A stretch of DNA of 64,000 bases from Pseudomonas saxonica. Its GTDB lineage: Bacteria > Pseudomonadota > Gammaproteobacteria > Pseudomonadales > Pseudomonadaceae. The notes below the pieces were generated by a model. That model saw nothing but the letters and a program-made list of their open reading frames with translations. It was not told the DNA's origin and ran no database searches. The translations under genes were made by a program, and so were the position numbers. The stretch is from positions 806,001-870,000 of the forward strand of contig NZ_VFIO01000001.1 in NCBI RefSeq assembly GCF_007858365.1, given 5' to 3'. Positions 38,521 to 47,549 of the stretch are shown here, piece after piece (position 1 is the first letter of the stretch; every line of letters starts with the position of its first letter).

Positions 38521-38703
38521 CCGTGGCAAGGTTCAAAGCTTAAAGCCCAGCCCTCCGCGCCGTTAGTCAATTCCTGCCCAAGGCTTGCACAATTCTGCAA
38601 AAGCACACAGGACGTGATCGACATTGCCCGAGCCCATGGCAGCAGCGCCTTACGCCATTTCGAGCAATACTCAGGGCTCACAGTGGATGTATTGGCGCAA
38701 TAA
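38521..38703 (+). pseudogene. Possible remnant of an AraC-type HTH gene
   Basis: An open frame with no usable start, ending at TAA 38701-38703. Its end reads QDVIDIARAHGSSALRHFEQ and YSGLTVDVLAQ, resembling the pattern of an AraC/XylS helix-turn-helix (hydrophobic core, HF, G). Nothing upstream completes it. With the adjacent non-coding sequence it fills the 312-bp gap 38498-38809. Low confidence. Confidence 0.3.
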
Positions 38704-38809
38704 CGACTGACTCCGACAGGATCAGGCAAGACTACGGCAGAAATTGCCTACCCCTGCTCCTTGCACAAACATAAGCTGTGTCTCTACGGTCTTAATGAGG
38801 AAGTTCTGC

Positions 38810-39739
38810 ATGTCGTTACTGGAACCGCCGCACCCCGCGCTCGATCCTGCGCTTGAAAAACAGCGCGTGGAACTGGCCGACCTGATTCACCGTCACGCGG
38901 CGCAGGATGGTTCGTTTACAACGCAGGTCGACGCCTTATTTGTGTCGCGCTACAGCGTCGCGAGCGACTTCGCTCCCAGCTTGCCGAAACCGGCGCTGTG
39001 CATCATGGCTCAAGGCCGCAAAGAGGTCAGACTGGGAGATGAGCACTTCGCCTATGACCCGCTTAATTACCTGGTGGTCTCGGTGTCGATGCCGATCAGT
39101 GGCCGTGTGCTGGAAGTGTCCTCTGAACGTCCCGTACTGGCATTGCGTCTGGACATTGACCCACTGGAGATATCTACACTGATCAGCGATGCAGGCCCGA
39201 TGGGCGTACCGTCCAAACCGGCCGGGCGTGGACTGTACGTCGAGCCTATCGATCAGCCGATGCTGGATGCCTTGTTGCGACTGACGCGCCTGCTCGACAC
39301 GCCGAAAGACATCGCCATGTTGGCCCCCTTGATCCGCCGCGAGATTCTGTACCGGCTGTTGCGCAGCCCACAGGGCTATCGCCTGTATGAAATCGCCAGC
39401 GAAAACAGCCAGGCACACCGCGTCACTCGGGCTATTTCCTGGCTCAACGGCAACTTTGAACAACCCCTGCGCATCGACAATCTGGCCCGCGAAGCCAACT
39501 TGAGCGTCTCGACCCTGCACCACCGGTTCAAGTCAGTCACCGCGATGAGCCCGTTGCAGTATCAAAAACAACTGCGACTCAACGAAGCGAGGCGGCTGAT
39601 GCTCAGTGAAGGGCTTGATGCTTCGGCCGCAGGCTATCGCGTGGGTTATGAGAGCCCCTCACAGTTCAGCCGCGAGTACAGCCGTCAGTTTGGCGCACCG
39701 CCTGTACGGGATCTGGCGCGCCTGCGTATGACTTCATAG
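38810..39739 (+). CDS. AraC-family transcriptional regulator
   Basis: 309 residues starting MSLLEPPHPALDPALEKQRV after GAGGAAG. The N-terminal AraC-type ligand domain (SLPKPALCIMAQGRKEVRLG, LNYLVVSVSMPISGRV) matches the AraC_N (PF06719) group. The two C-terminal helix-turn-helices contain LAREANLSVSTLHHRFKSVT and SAAGYRVGYESPSQFSREYS. Target is unknown. An open frame upstream adds 22 codons without similarity. Confidence 0.93.
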   Translation: MSLLEPPHPALDPALEKQRVELADLIHRHAAQDGSFTTQVDALFVSRYSVASDFAPSLPKPALCIMAQGRKEVRLGDEHFAYDPLNYLVVSVSMPISGRVLEVSSERPVLALRLDIDPLEISTLISDAGPMGVPSKPAGRGLYVEPIDQPMLDALLRLTRLLDTPKDIAMLAPLIRREILYRLLRSPQGYRLYEIASENSQAHRVTRAISWLNGNFEQPLRIDNLAREANLSVSTLHHRFKSVTAMSPLQYQKQLRLNEARRLMLSEGLDASAAGYRVGYESPSQFSREYSRQFGAPPVRDLARLRMTS

Positions 39740-39801
39740 TGCCCAGGGTCTGTTCCCGCATCATTGCAAGCCGCGTCGCTGGCTAAATTTGATACGCGAC
39801 T

Positions 39802-41424
39802 CTAGGCGTGTTGCCAACGCTGTTCATCGACCTCGATAAGGGTCGGGCCGTCGTGGTCGCCGGCACGGGCCAGGGCCGTGCGTAGCTGCGCGGGTCCTTC
39901 AACCGTCAACGCTGCACACCCCAGGGCTTTGGCCACGGCTATAAAGTCCGGGGTATAAATATCCACCCCCACCGGTTCAATGGCCCGGTTGAGCATGTAC
40001 TTTTTAATCTCCCCGTAGCCCTGGTTATTCCAAAGCAACACGATAATCGGTGTGCGCGCCTCGACGGCACTGGCCAGCTCGCTCAAGGTAAATTGCAGAC
40101 CCCCATCGCCGATCAAGCACAGCACCGGACCACCCGCATGCCCATCAGCACGACGCCCCAGCCAAGCGCCCACCGCGGCAGGCAAGGCATAACCAAGCGT
40201 GCCGTAACCGGTTGATGAGTTGAACCAGCGCCGTGGTTGTTCAGGGTTGAAGGTCAGATTGCCGGTGTACACCGGCTGTGTGGAGTCACCGACACACACA
40301 GCGTCTGGCAACACCTCGAAAACGGTCTGCAAAAAGAGGGTTTGCGCACGTGTGGGTGCATCCCAGTTGCTGGCCAACTCACTGCGCAGACGCTGGGCTC
40401 GCGCCGCGCCCCAATCGGTATCGCGTGGTGAAAAATGTTCGAGGTCAGCCAGCAAGGCTTCCGCTGCCAGCTTGGCATCAGCCACCAGCGCCAGTGTCGG
40501 CGGGTAGTTGCGCACGGTTTGATCCGGATCGATGTCGATGCGCAACAACGCGCCCGGGATCTCGAAACCGCCAGCGAAGGTCACGTCGTAATCGGTCTCG
40601 GCCAGCTCCGTGCCAATCGCCAGCACCACGTCCGCTTCAGCCACAAGCGCGCGGGTCGCCACCAATGACTGGGTAGAGCCAATCAACAGGGGGTGGCTGG
40701 AAGGCAACATGCCCTTTGCGTTAATGGTCAAGGCTACCGGCGCCCCGAGTCGTTCGGCCAACCGCGTGAGCGCCTCGGCGGCATCAATTGCCCCTCCGCC
40801 TGCCAGTATCAGCGGACGTTGGGCGTCGGCCAGGCGCTGGCTCATCTGGGCGATGGCCGCCGGCGCAGCGCCCGGACGAGCAACACTGACCGGATGACTG
40901 GCGAGTAATGCATCGGCATTTTCCACCAGTACGTCCAATGGGATTTCAATGTGCACCGGACGTGGCCTTCCCGCCTGAAACAGGGCAAACGCCCGCGCCA
41001 GCACACTCGGCAACTCTGCCGCAGACATAAGCGTATGGGAAAACGCGGCAACGCCGGCCATCATTGCGCTCTGATTCGGCAACTCATGCAGCTTGCCGCG
41101 CCCGCCGCCCAGCTGACTGCGCGACTGCACACTGGAAATCACCAGCATCGGGATTGAGTCGCCGTAGGCTTGCCCCATCGCCGTGGTGATATTGGTCATG
41201 CCCGGCCCGGTGATGATGAAACACACCCCCGGTTTGCCGCTGGTGCGCGCATAGCCATCAGCCATAAACCCGGCACCTTGCTCGTGCCGGGGAGTCACGT
41301 GACGAATGGTTGAACCTGCAAGGCCGCGATATAACTCAACGGTGTGCACACCGGGGATGCCAAACACCTGCTCAACACCATACGCCTCGAGCAACTTGAC
41401 CAATACTTCGCCGCACGTCGCCAT
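39802..41424 (-). CDS. Thiamine-diphosphate-dependent 2-keto acid decarboxylase (AruI-like)
   Basis: 540 residues of the acetolactate-synthase superfamily. The N-terminal PYR domain has EAYGVEQVFGIPGVHTVELY and the ThDP-activating Glu in TPRHEQGAGFMADGYAR. The C-terminal PP domain has the GDG motif (CLIGDGGLQFTLSELASA) and WNNQGYGEIKKYML. The IPGVHTVELYRGLAGS segment is close to P. aeruginosa AruI, 5-guanidino-2-oxopentanoate decarboxylase of the arginine transaminase route. A partner aruH is not present, so an AruI role is probable rather than certain. Divergent from a LysR gene. Confidence 0.82.
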   Translation of the reverse strand: MATCGEVLVKLLEAYGVEQVFGIPGVHTVELYRGLAGSTIRHVTPRHEQGAGFMADGYARTSGKPGVCFIITGPGMTNITTAMGQAYGDSIPMLVISSVQSRSQLGGGRGKLHELPNQSAMMAGVAAFSHTLMSAAELPSVLARAFALFQAGRPRPVHIEIPLDVLVENADALLASHPVSVARPGAAPAAIAQMSQRLADAQRPLILAGGGAIDAAEALTRLAERLGAPVALTINAKGMLPSSHPLLIGSTQSLVATRALVAEADVVLAIGTELAETDYDVTFAGGFEIPGALLRIDIDPDQTVRNYPPTLALVADAKLAAEALLADLEHFSPRDTDWGAARAQRLRSELASNWDAPTRAQTLFLQTVFEVLPDAVCVGDSTQPVYTGNLTFNPEQPRRWFNSSTGYGTLGYALPAAVGAWLGRRADGHAGGPVLCLIGDGGLQFTLSELASAVEARTPIIVLLWNNQGYGEIKKYMLNRAIEPVGVDIYTPDFIAVAKALGCAALTVEGPAQLRTALARAGDHDGPTLIEVDEQRWQHA

Positions 41425-41536
41425 GTGTCCTGCCTTTTTAATTTACTTTTGAGCCTTTATTGAAGCGAGCACGTGTGGCGCGCACAACGCAATCCTGCTC
41501 ATACTTGCCATGTCCTGGACTCATGGCTGCCCACCA

Positions 41537-42433
41537 ATGAAACGCTTACCGCCGCTCCCTGCGCTGCACACGTTTATGATCACGGCTCAATGTTGCAACT
41601 TCACCCGCGCCGGTGAGCAGCTGCATATCACTCAAGGTGCGGTAAGCCGCCAGATTGCCGGGCTGGAAGAGCATCTGGGCTATTCGCTTTTTCATCGTTT
41701 GGCACGCGGCTTAAGCCTCACTGAGCAAGGTCAGGCGCTGTACCCTCGGATCGAACAGGCATTCGACTTGATTGGCGAAGCCATAGAGCAGACCGGCACA
41801 CGCCGCACGCCATTGCAAATCAAGGCGCCGACCTGCATGCAGCGCTGGCTGCTGCCCAAACTCAAGCAGTGGCAAATGCTACGCCCCGACGTGCCGGTGG
41901 AATTGACCAGCAGCATTCAGCACGGGGTGGATTTTCGCCGTGAAACCTTCGACGCCGCCGTGGTCTACAGTCCGGTACCCGGACCTAAACGCGAGGGCCA
42001 ACACCTGTTCGATGAGCACCTCACCCCCGTGTGCGCCCCGCACTTGTTACAAGGCAGCGCTGCGATCAACACGCTGACCGACCTTGAATACCACACGCTG
42101 TTGCATCCCAGCCGTGACCAGCGGGACTGGAACAACTGGCTAAACGCAGTGGGGGCCGACCTGTCTTTGATCCGCCACAGCCAGTACTTTGACACCCTGG
42201 ACCTTGCCATGACGGTGGCGGCGCAAGGCAATGGTGTGGCGATTGGGGACTTGTCATTGATCGGCGACGACCTTCAGGCCGGCAATCTGGCGATGCCGTT
42301 CGATTTCAAAGTCGCGACAGGCGCAGGTTATTACCTGGTGTGCCCGCCTCGGCGCGAACCTTCGGCGCCGTTGCGAGCCTTGATGGAGTGGTTGCTGACT
42401 CAGGCTCACTCAACGCCAGGACCCGTTCGTTAA
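41537..42433 (+). CDS. LysR-family regulator (GcvA-like)
   Basis: 298 residues from MKRLPPLPALHTFMITAQCC. The winged HTH reads FTRAGEQLHITQGAVSRQIA then GLEEHLGYSLFHRLARGL, with a C-terminal periplasmic-binding-like domain. MKRLPPLxALHTF is the usual GcvA-type start. Divergent from the decarboxylase gene across 112 bp, so it probably regulates that gene in response to a 2-keto acid or its amino acid. Confidence 0.92.
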   Translation: MKRLPPLPALHTFMITAQCCNFTRAGEQLHITQGAVSRQIAGLEEHLGYSLFHRLARGLSLTEQGQALYPRIEQAFDLIGEAIEQTGTRRTPLQIKAPTCMQRWLLPKLKQWQMLRPDVPVELTSSIQHGVDFRRETFDAAVVYSPVPGPKREGQHLFDEHLTPVCAPHLLQGSAAINTLTDLEYHTLLHPSRDQRDWNNWLNAVGADLSLIRHSQYFDTLDLAMTVAAQGNGVAIGDLSLIGDDLQAGNLAMPFDFKVATGAGYYLVCPPRREPSAPLRALMEWLLTQAHSTPGPVR

Positions 42434-42446
42434 AGGGCACGCTGGC

Positions 42447-43331
42447 TCACCACTCCACTTCGCCTTTGGCGACTTTGGCGCTGAGTTCCAGCGAAGACTC
42501 TTCGCCCAGGTTCGGATAACGCTTTTTCATCGCAGCTATCAACTCGGCTGAATTTCTGGCTTTGGGCGTCTCTTCATCAAAGGCCTTGATGTAGTCGCGG
42601 GTGAAGTGAACCGAGCCCAAAGAACGGTCGTTTTCACCCAGGTAATGGCCGGGTACGACAATCTCGGGCTGCAAACTTTCGATGCGTTTAAGGGTCGCCA
42701 GCCACTGCCTGTGTGACTGTGGCGTTTGGGTATCGGCCATCCAGACATGCAGCTTGTCTGCCACCACTACACCCCCTACCACTGCCTTGAGCGACGGAAT
42801 CCACACGTAGCTGCGCTGCGGTTGCCTGCCGGAAAGCCCCATGACGTCCAATTCATGGCCTTCAAGGGTCAAGGTATTGCCCTTCATCACTTCGGGCACA
42901 ATGATGCGGCTGGGCACATCCGCGCCCATTTGAGGCCCCCAAAAAGCCAGTTTGGCGTCTTTGGTTTCATTGATATGAGCTACGGTCGGCCCCGAGGCAA
43001 CCACCTTTGCATTCGGAAAGGCCTGGACCAGGGTTTCAAGGCCGAAGTAGTAATCTGGGTCGCCGTGGCTGATGTAGATCGTCGTCAGGTTTTTACCACT
43101 GTTACGAATCTTGTCGACCACCTGCCGGGCCTGAGTTTTGGCAAATTGGGCATCAATCAGAATGGCCTCTTTGTCGCCGCTGACCAGCACTGAGGACACC
43201 GCAAAAGCTGCCGAATCTCCAGGGTTGTAAACATCCAGGGTCAAAGGCGCCGTGGCTGCAACGGCCTGTGCCATGAGGCTCAGCAAAGTCATGCTAAGGA
43301 AAAAACGTCGTAAAACTCGCACTATCGACAT
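42447..43331 (-). CDS. Secreted MBL-fold hydrolase with altered metal motif
   Basis: 294 residues with a signal peptide ending AQAVAATAPL. The metallo-beta-lactamase fold is seen in VLVSGDKEAILIDAQFAKTQ and in IVVPGHYLGEND. The metal motif, normally HxHxDH, reads YISHGDPDYYFG here: the first His is kept, the second position is Asp and the third is Tyr. Activity and metal content are therefore uncertain. It is convergent with the LysR gene and may be exported to the periplasm. Confidence 0.85.
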   Translation of the reverse strand: MSIVRVLRRFFLSMTLLSLMAQAVAATAPLTLDVYNPGDSAAFAVSSVLVSGDKEAILIDAQFAKTQARQVVDKIRNSGKNLTTIYISHGDPDYYFGLETLVQAFPNAKVVASGPTVAHINETKDAKLAFWGPQMGADVPSRIIVPEVMKGNTLTLEGHELDVMGLSGRQPQRSYVWIPSLKAVVGGVVVADKLHVWMADTQTPQSHRQWLATLKRIESLQPEIVVPGHYLGENDRSLGSVHFTRDYIKAFDEETPKARNSAELIAAMKKRYPNLGEESSLELSAKVAKGEVEW

Positions 43332-43551
43332 AAATCATTCCTCGGCGGATAGATGTAAACATTAGGTCAAGCTTAGTGACCGCTTGGCCTTTCGTCTGCC
43401 ACTTCATCCAAAGACTCGCTGGTAGTCCATTTGAAGGATGAACCTACGCATGACCACTCGTACAACTGACATGGCAGGAACCAGGGTCTGAGCTAGCCTC
43501 AAAGGTGTGATGTCTAGGTCTGACTCCGAATGAAGCAGGAGAGATAACGCC

Positions 43552-43719
43552 ATGACCACTAAAACAAGAACCAGATGCATGACTCTGTTTATCGTTTTTG
43601 CTGCCGCTGCTCTGTTTGCAAGTGCGTGTTATCGCGCCGAACAAACGCGTCAAGCAGCCGGATTTACCGTCAGTTGCAATGGCGGGCACTGTAACTCAAT
43701 GTTCAGCACATTGAGGTAA
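43552..43719 (+). CDS. Small exported cysteine-containing protein, 55 residues
   Basis: A short gene that begins MTTKTRTRCMTLFIVFAAAA after AGGAGAG. A hydrophobic segment ends LFASAC, which could be a signal cleavage or lipobox. The mature tail (QAAGFTVSCNGGHCNSMFST) has two more Cys. Unknown function. It stands alone between the MBL gene and the exporter gene. Confidence 0.6.
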   Translation: MTTKTRTRCMTLFIVFAAAALFASACYRAEQTRQAAGFTVSCNGGHCNSMFSTLR

Positions 43720-43847
43720 TACCCGCAGACCGGACTGATCATCTCAGTTCGGTCTGTTTGAGTTAATCACGAACGACTGTACCTCCCGGGCTTTCGCGCG
43801 CACGTCTATCCAGTAGACTGATCAGATTTGCCCCCCAGGGATTCTTC

Positions 43848-45377
43848 GTGACCAGCTTGCATCAGCCCGCCTCGCCAAAACCCTCCATTCGCAGCATTCT
43901 GATTGCCCTGATGCTGGCGATATTCCTGGGTGCACTCGACCAGACCATCGTAGCCGTTTCGATACCCGCGATTTCCTCTCAATTCAAGGACGTCAGCCAA
44001 TTGGCGTGGGTAATTTCCGGCTACATGGTGGCAATGACAGTGGCCGTGCCGATTTACGGCAAGCTGGGGGATTTATACGGACGTCGGCGCTTGATGCTGT
44101 TTGGCATGAGTGTTTTTACCCTGGCCTCGCTGTTTTGCGGGCTTGCGCAAAATATGGAACAACTGGTGCTGGCCCGGATCATTCAGGGCATTGGCGCGGG
44201 CGGCATGATCTCAGTCAGTCAGGCGATTATCGGCGACATCGTGCCGCCCCGTGAGCGCGGTCGCTATCAGGGCTACTTCAGCAGCATGTACGCCGTGGCC
44301 AGCGTTGCCGGCCCCGTACTGGGCGGCTACATGACTGAATTCCTATCCTGGCGCTGGGTATTTTTGATCAACTTGCCTCTTGGCCTTGCGGCGCTGTGGA
44401 TTTCCCATCGCACGCTGATCGGGCTACCCGTCCCACAACGCAAACCGATCATTGATTATGCCGGCACAGTCCTGATGATCATCGGCCTGACGTCATTGCT
44501 GCTGGGTATCACCTTTATCGGCCAAGGCTACAGCTGGCATGGCGATCAGGTGATGGGCCTGCTGGTGGCTGCCGTGAGTGCTCTGGCACTGTTTGTGTGG
44601 CACGAGCGCCGCACTATAGAACCCTTGCTGCCCATGCACTTGTTTGCCAATCGCAATGCCGTGTTGTGCTGGTGCACGGTGTTCTTCACCAGTTTTCAGG
44701 CAATTTCGCTGATTGTGTTGATGCCACTGCGGTATCAAAGCATCACCGGGGCCGGGGCAGACAGTGCGGCGTTACACCTGCTGCCTCTGGCAATGGGTTT
44801 ACCGATGGGCGCTTACTTTGCCGGGCGCATGACATCGGTGACCGGGCGTTACAAACCGATGATTCTGACAGGTGCGGCACTGATGCCATTTAGCATTTTG
44901 GGCATGGCCTTTAGCCCCCCGAGTGCCGAGGTGTTGAGTGGCGTATTCATGTTGTTGAGCGGAATAGCCGCGGGCATGCAGTTTCCGACGTCACTGGTGG
45001 GCGCGCAGAACTCGGTGCAACAGCATGATATTGGTGTGGCCACCAGCACCACGAACCTGTTTCGCTCACTGGGTGGCGCCATGGGCGTGGCGTTGATGTC
45101 AGCCTTGTTGCTCGCGCTGCTGCATGACTCATTGCTGGCACCTGTTACGGGTCAGCCACTGCTGGGTGAAGGCAGTTCGGGCAATGTGCTGCTGGATGGT
45201 TTAAACGCCGTGCAAGGGCCAGCGCTGGATGACCTGCGGCTGGAGCTGCTGCAGACATTCCGCCATTTGTTGACTGTCAGCGCGGTGGTTTCACTGCTGG
45301 GGTTGAGTGCGGCGATTGCCATGCCCAATCAACTGCTTCGCGGGCGGGGCGACAAGGTCAAAAGCCCCTCACCCTAA
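43848..45377 (+). CDS. DHA2-family MFS exporter (EmrB/QacA type)
   Basis: 509 residues with 14 membrane segments. GTG start at 43848. The motif GALDQTIVAVSIPAI in the first helix, GKLGDLYGRRRLMLFG (motif A), LVLARIIQGIGAGGMISVSQ and SVAGPVLGGYMTEFLSWRW (motif C) are typical of drug:H+ antiporters. No membrane-fusion partner is nearby. The 3' end runs into a REP: the last codons (KSPSP) and the TAA belong to it. A copy of the last ~115 bp lies downstream. Confidence 0.93.
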   Translation: MTSLHQPASPKPSIRSILIALMLAIFLGALDQTIVAVSIPAISSQFKDVSQLAWVISGYMVAMTVAVPIYGKLGDLYGRRRLMLFGMSVFTLASLFCGLAQNMEQLVLARIIQGIGAGGMISVSQAIIGDIVPPRERGRYQGYFSSMYAVASVAGPVLGGYMTEFLSWRWVFLINLPLGLAALWISHRTLIGLPVPQRKPIIDYAGTVLMIIGLTSLLLGITFIGQGYSWHGDQVMGLLVAAVSALALFVWHERRTIEPLLPMHLFANRNAVLCWCTVFFTSFQAISLIVLMPLRYQSITGAGADSAALHLLPLAMGLPMGAYFAGRMTSVTGRYKPMILTGAALMPFSILGMAFSPPSAEVLSGVFMLLSGIAAGMQFPTSLVGAQNSVQQHDIGVATSTTNLFRSLGGAMGVALMSALLLALLHDSLLAPVTGQPLLGEGSSGNVLLDGLNAVQGPALDDLRLELLQTFRHLLTVSAVVSLLGLSAAIAMPNQLLRGRGDKVKSPSP

Positions 45378-45399
45378 CCCTCTCCCGGAGGGAGAGGGG
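45365..45399. repeat. REP overlapping the stop codon of the exporter gene
   Basis: CCCCTCACCCTAACCCTCTC followed by CCGGAGGGAGAGGGG. The TAA of the exporter gene is at 45375-45377 inside it, so the REP supplies the C-terminal codons. Confidence 0.85.
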
Positions 45400-45436
45400 A
45401 TTAAAAGCAGAGGCTGATTTGCGCAACACCACCAAT

Positions 45437-45565
45437 CAGCCATTTGTTGACTGTCAGCGCGGTGGTTTCGCTGTTGGGGTTGAGTGCGGCGATTGCCATG
45501 CCCAATCAACTACTTCGCGGGCGGGGCGACAAGGTCAAAAGCCCCTCACCCTAACCCTCTCCCGA
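45437..45565. repeat. Duplicate of the exporter gene 3' end plus half a REP
   Basis: This segment repeats 45262-45388 with an offset of 175 bp, including the coding end GACTGTCAGCGCGGTGGTTT through GGGCGACAAGGTCAAAAGCC, with only a few changes. It is truncated in the REP (45542-45564). It has no start codon or promoter of its own, so it is a non-functional copy. Confidence 0.9.
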
Positions 45566-45633
45566 GCAAAAGCTGATTTGCGCAACGCCACCAATCAGCC
45601 CCCTCTCCCTCCGGGAGAGGGTCGGGGTGAGGG
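45566..45633. repeat. Partial second repeat unit and terminal REP
   Basis: AGCTGATTTGCGCAACGCCA then CCAATCAGCC repeats the spacer at 45409-45438, followed by a REP (45599-45633) in reverse orientation ending GGTCGGGGTGAGGG. Together with 45365-45565 it forms a small array between two convergent genes. Confidence 0.8.
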
Positions 45634-45651
45634 CCAGCCACACCGCTAATT

Positions 45652-46467
45652 TCAAGGCTTGGCACTAATCTGCTTTTGCAAGTTTTGAATCTGACTTTGC
45701 AATGTGTTGATGTTGCGCGTCACTTGAGCGCGAAACACGTCAAATTCAGCAGCATTGGCACCTTTGGCAGGCACCGGACGATTTTCCAGTTCACTTTTGA
45801 GCACCAGTAAATCCTGCTCCAGACGCTCAATGGCAGCGCTTGGATTACCTTGCTTCTTCAAGGCCGCGACATCCGCTGCCTGCTGGTCAAAGCTGCCTTT
45901 GAGGGCCGAAACCTCGGCCGTCAAACCTTTTATCTGAGTATCAAATTTGGTTTGAGCCTCTTGCTCAGCCGTCACCTGCGCCAGCAACGCCGTATTGATT
46001 TTCTCAAACCGGGCATCCAACTCGCCTTTCTGCCCTTCAACCGCACCCTGCTGGCGCTTGCTCTGTTCAAGCAGTTGCTCTTCAAGTTGTTTGATCTGAA
46101 GTTTCAAGGCTTCACTGCCCGTGTTAAGGCTCGACTCGCTGGCCACCACTTTGCCGGATATAGCCTGCAATCGCCCTGCGGCTTCTTCACTGATGCGCGC
46201 AAAGCTTTCTTGCGTCGCTACTAACTGCTGCTCCATCAATGAAATCTGCTGAAAACTCCACCACGCCAACCCCGCAATAGCCAACAGCAGTGCGCCGATA
46301 AACGCCCACAAAGGGCCAGTGTGTGGCGCGTCCACCTTAATCACAGGTGCCGTGCGCGAATACACCGTGGTGCGTTCGCGGGCACCGGCACTTTGCACTC
46401 CGTCATCCTCCTCGATGGCATGCAGGGTGGGAACAGAGTCAAAATCATCGCGAGCATCGTTACGCAT
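45652..46467 (-). CDS. Membrane-anchored coiled-coil protein, unknown function
   Basis: 271 residues. A hydrophilic N-terminal region of about 50 residues, one membrane segment (PLWAFIGALLLAIAGLAWWS), then a periplasmic coiled coil rich in Gln, Glu, Ala and Leu to the end (KLQIKQLEEQLLEQSKRQQ, TLQSQIQNLQKQISA). No catalytic motif. The topology resembles HemX-like or cell-envelope spacer proteins, but I cannot name a family. It follows the epimerase gene in the same direction with a 32-bp gap. Confidence 0.75.
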   Translation of the reverse strand: MRNDARDDFDSVPTLHAIEEDDGVQSAGARERTTVYSRTAPVIKVDAPHTGPLWAFIGALLLAIAGLAWWSFQQISLMEQQLVATQESFARISEEAAGRLQAISGKVVASESSLNTGSEALKLQIKQLEEQLLEQSKRQQGAVEGQKGELDARFEKINTALLAQVTAEQEAQTKFDTQIKGLTAEVSALKGSFDQQAADVAALKKQGNPSAAIERLEQDLLVLKSELENRPVPAKGANAAEFDVFRAQVTRNINTLQSQIQNLQKQISAKP

Positions 46468-46499
46468 GAAAAAACCTTATAAAAACCTGGAGGTGAGTG

Positions 46500-47498
46500 T
46501 TAACGGTACGGCGATTGCTGAGCCTTCCACCAACCGCAAAATTCGTCCAGCGCGGCCCACAGTGTGACTTTGGGGTCGTAGTCGAGATAGTGCCGGGCAC
46601 GGCTGATGTCGAGTGTGAAGTCCCTACTCATGAACTGTGCCCCCAAACGTGATTGCGAAGGCTCTGGCTGGCCCGGCCACAGCTTGCACGCCAACTCGCT
46701 CAAGGCCCCCATACTGTAAGCGAGACCATAGCTACGGTGACGGGTCACTTGCGCAATATTCATCTGACGCATCACATAATTAATCACATCCCACAACGGA
46801 ATCGGCGCCCCATTACTGATGTTGTAGGCCTTGCCCAATGCAGAACCGCTCGCCAGCAGGCTGCTCAGCAGCGCATCACTGAGGTTTTGCACACTGGTGA
46901 AATCAACCTTGTTCAAACCGTTGCCGACGATCGCCAACCGACCTTTGCGCTGCATTTTCAATAAGCGCGGAAACACACTCATATCCCCCGCGCCGGTTAC
47001 ACATCGTGGGCGCAGGGCAATCACTTCGAGCCCGAACTCCTGGGCGCCAAAGACCTTTTGCTCGGCCAGATTTTTGGTAGCCGCATAAGGGTGCCGAAAT
47101 CGTCGAGGCACCTGCTCTTCTGTCAGCCCGACATGAGAGCGCCCGTCGAAGTAAAGTGCGGCAGACGAGAGATGCACCAACCGCCGAACGCGCTGTTTCA
47201 AACAGGCTTCAACCACGTTTTCGGTGACCAGCACATTGTCGCGCTGGAAGTCCTGATAACGACCCCAAGTACCTCGGTGGCCCGCACAATGCACCACGGC
47301 ATCGATATCGACGCACAAGTCGCGCACCAACAGACCATCGGTCAAATCACCCGGGATAAATTCAGCACCACGACGTACCAGGTGTTCAACACCCTCGGCT
47401 CGTCGTCCGCTGACCCGCACGTCAAAGCCCTGCTCCAAGGCAAAGCGCGCAAAGCGTCCGCCAATAAAGCCGCTCGCGCCGGTGACCAGAATCTTCAT
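46500..47498 (-). CDS. NAD(P)-dependent epimerase/dehydratase (extended SDR)
   Basis: 332 residues from MKILVTGASGFIGGRFARFA (GxxGxxG dinucleotide site). The catalytic Tyr-Lys pair is in PYAATKNLAEQKVFG, and VHLSSAALYFDGRS and VIALRPRCVTGAGDMSVFP follow. Resembles the 3-beta-hydroxysteroid dehydrogenase-like branch, which acts on sugars or lipids; substrate unknown. The membrane coiled-coil gene lies downstream. Four codons precede ATG in the open frame. Confidence 0.88.
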   Translation of the reverse strand: MKILVTGASGFIGGRFARFALEQGFDVRVSGRRAEGVEHLVRRGAEFIPGDLTDGLLVRDLCVDIDAVVHCAGHRGTWGRYQDFQRDNVLVTENVVEACLKQRVRRLVHLSSAALYFDGRSHVGLTEEQVPRRFRHPYAATKNLAEQKVFGAQEFGLEVIALRPRCVTGAGDMSVFPRLLKMQRKGRLAIVGNGLNKVDFTSVQNLSDALLSSLLASGSALGKAYNISNGAPIPLWDVINYVMRQMNIAQVTRHRSYGLAYSMGALSELACKLWPGQPEPSQSRLGAQFMSRDFTLDISRARHYLDYDPKVTLWAALDEFCGWWKAQQSPYR

Positions 47499-47549
47499 CA
47501 ATCGCTCCAATGCTGTAATTCTTGTTGCTTGCTGTTTAAACGCTACTTG

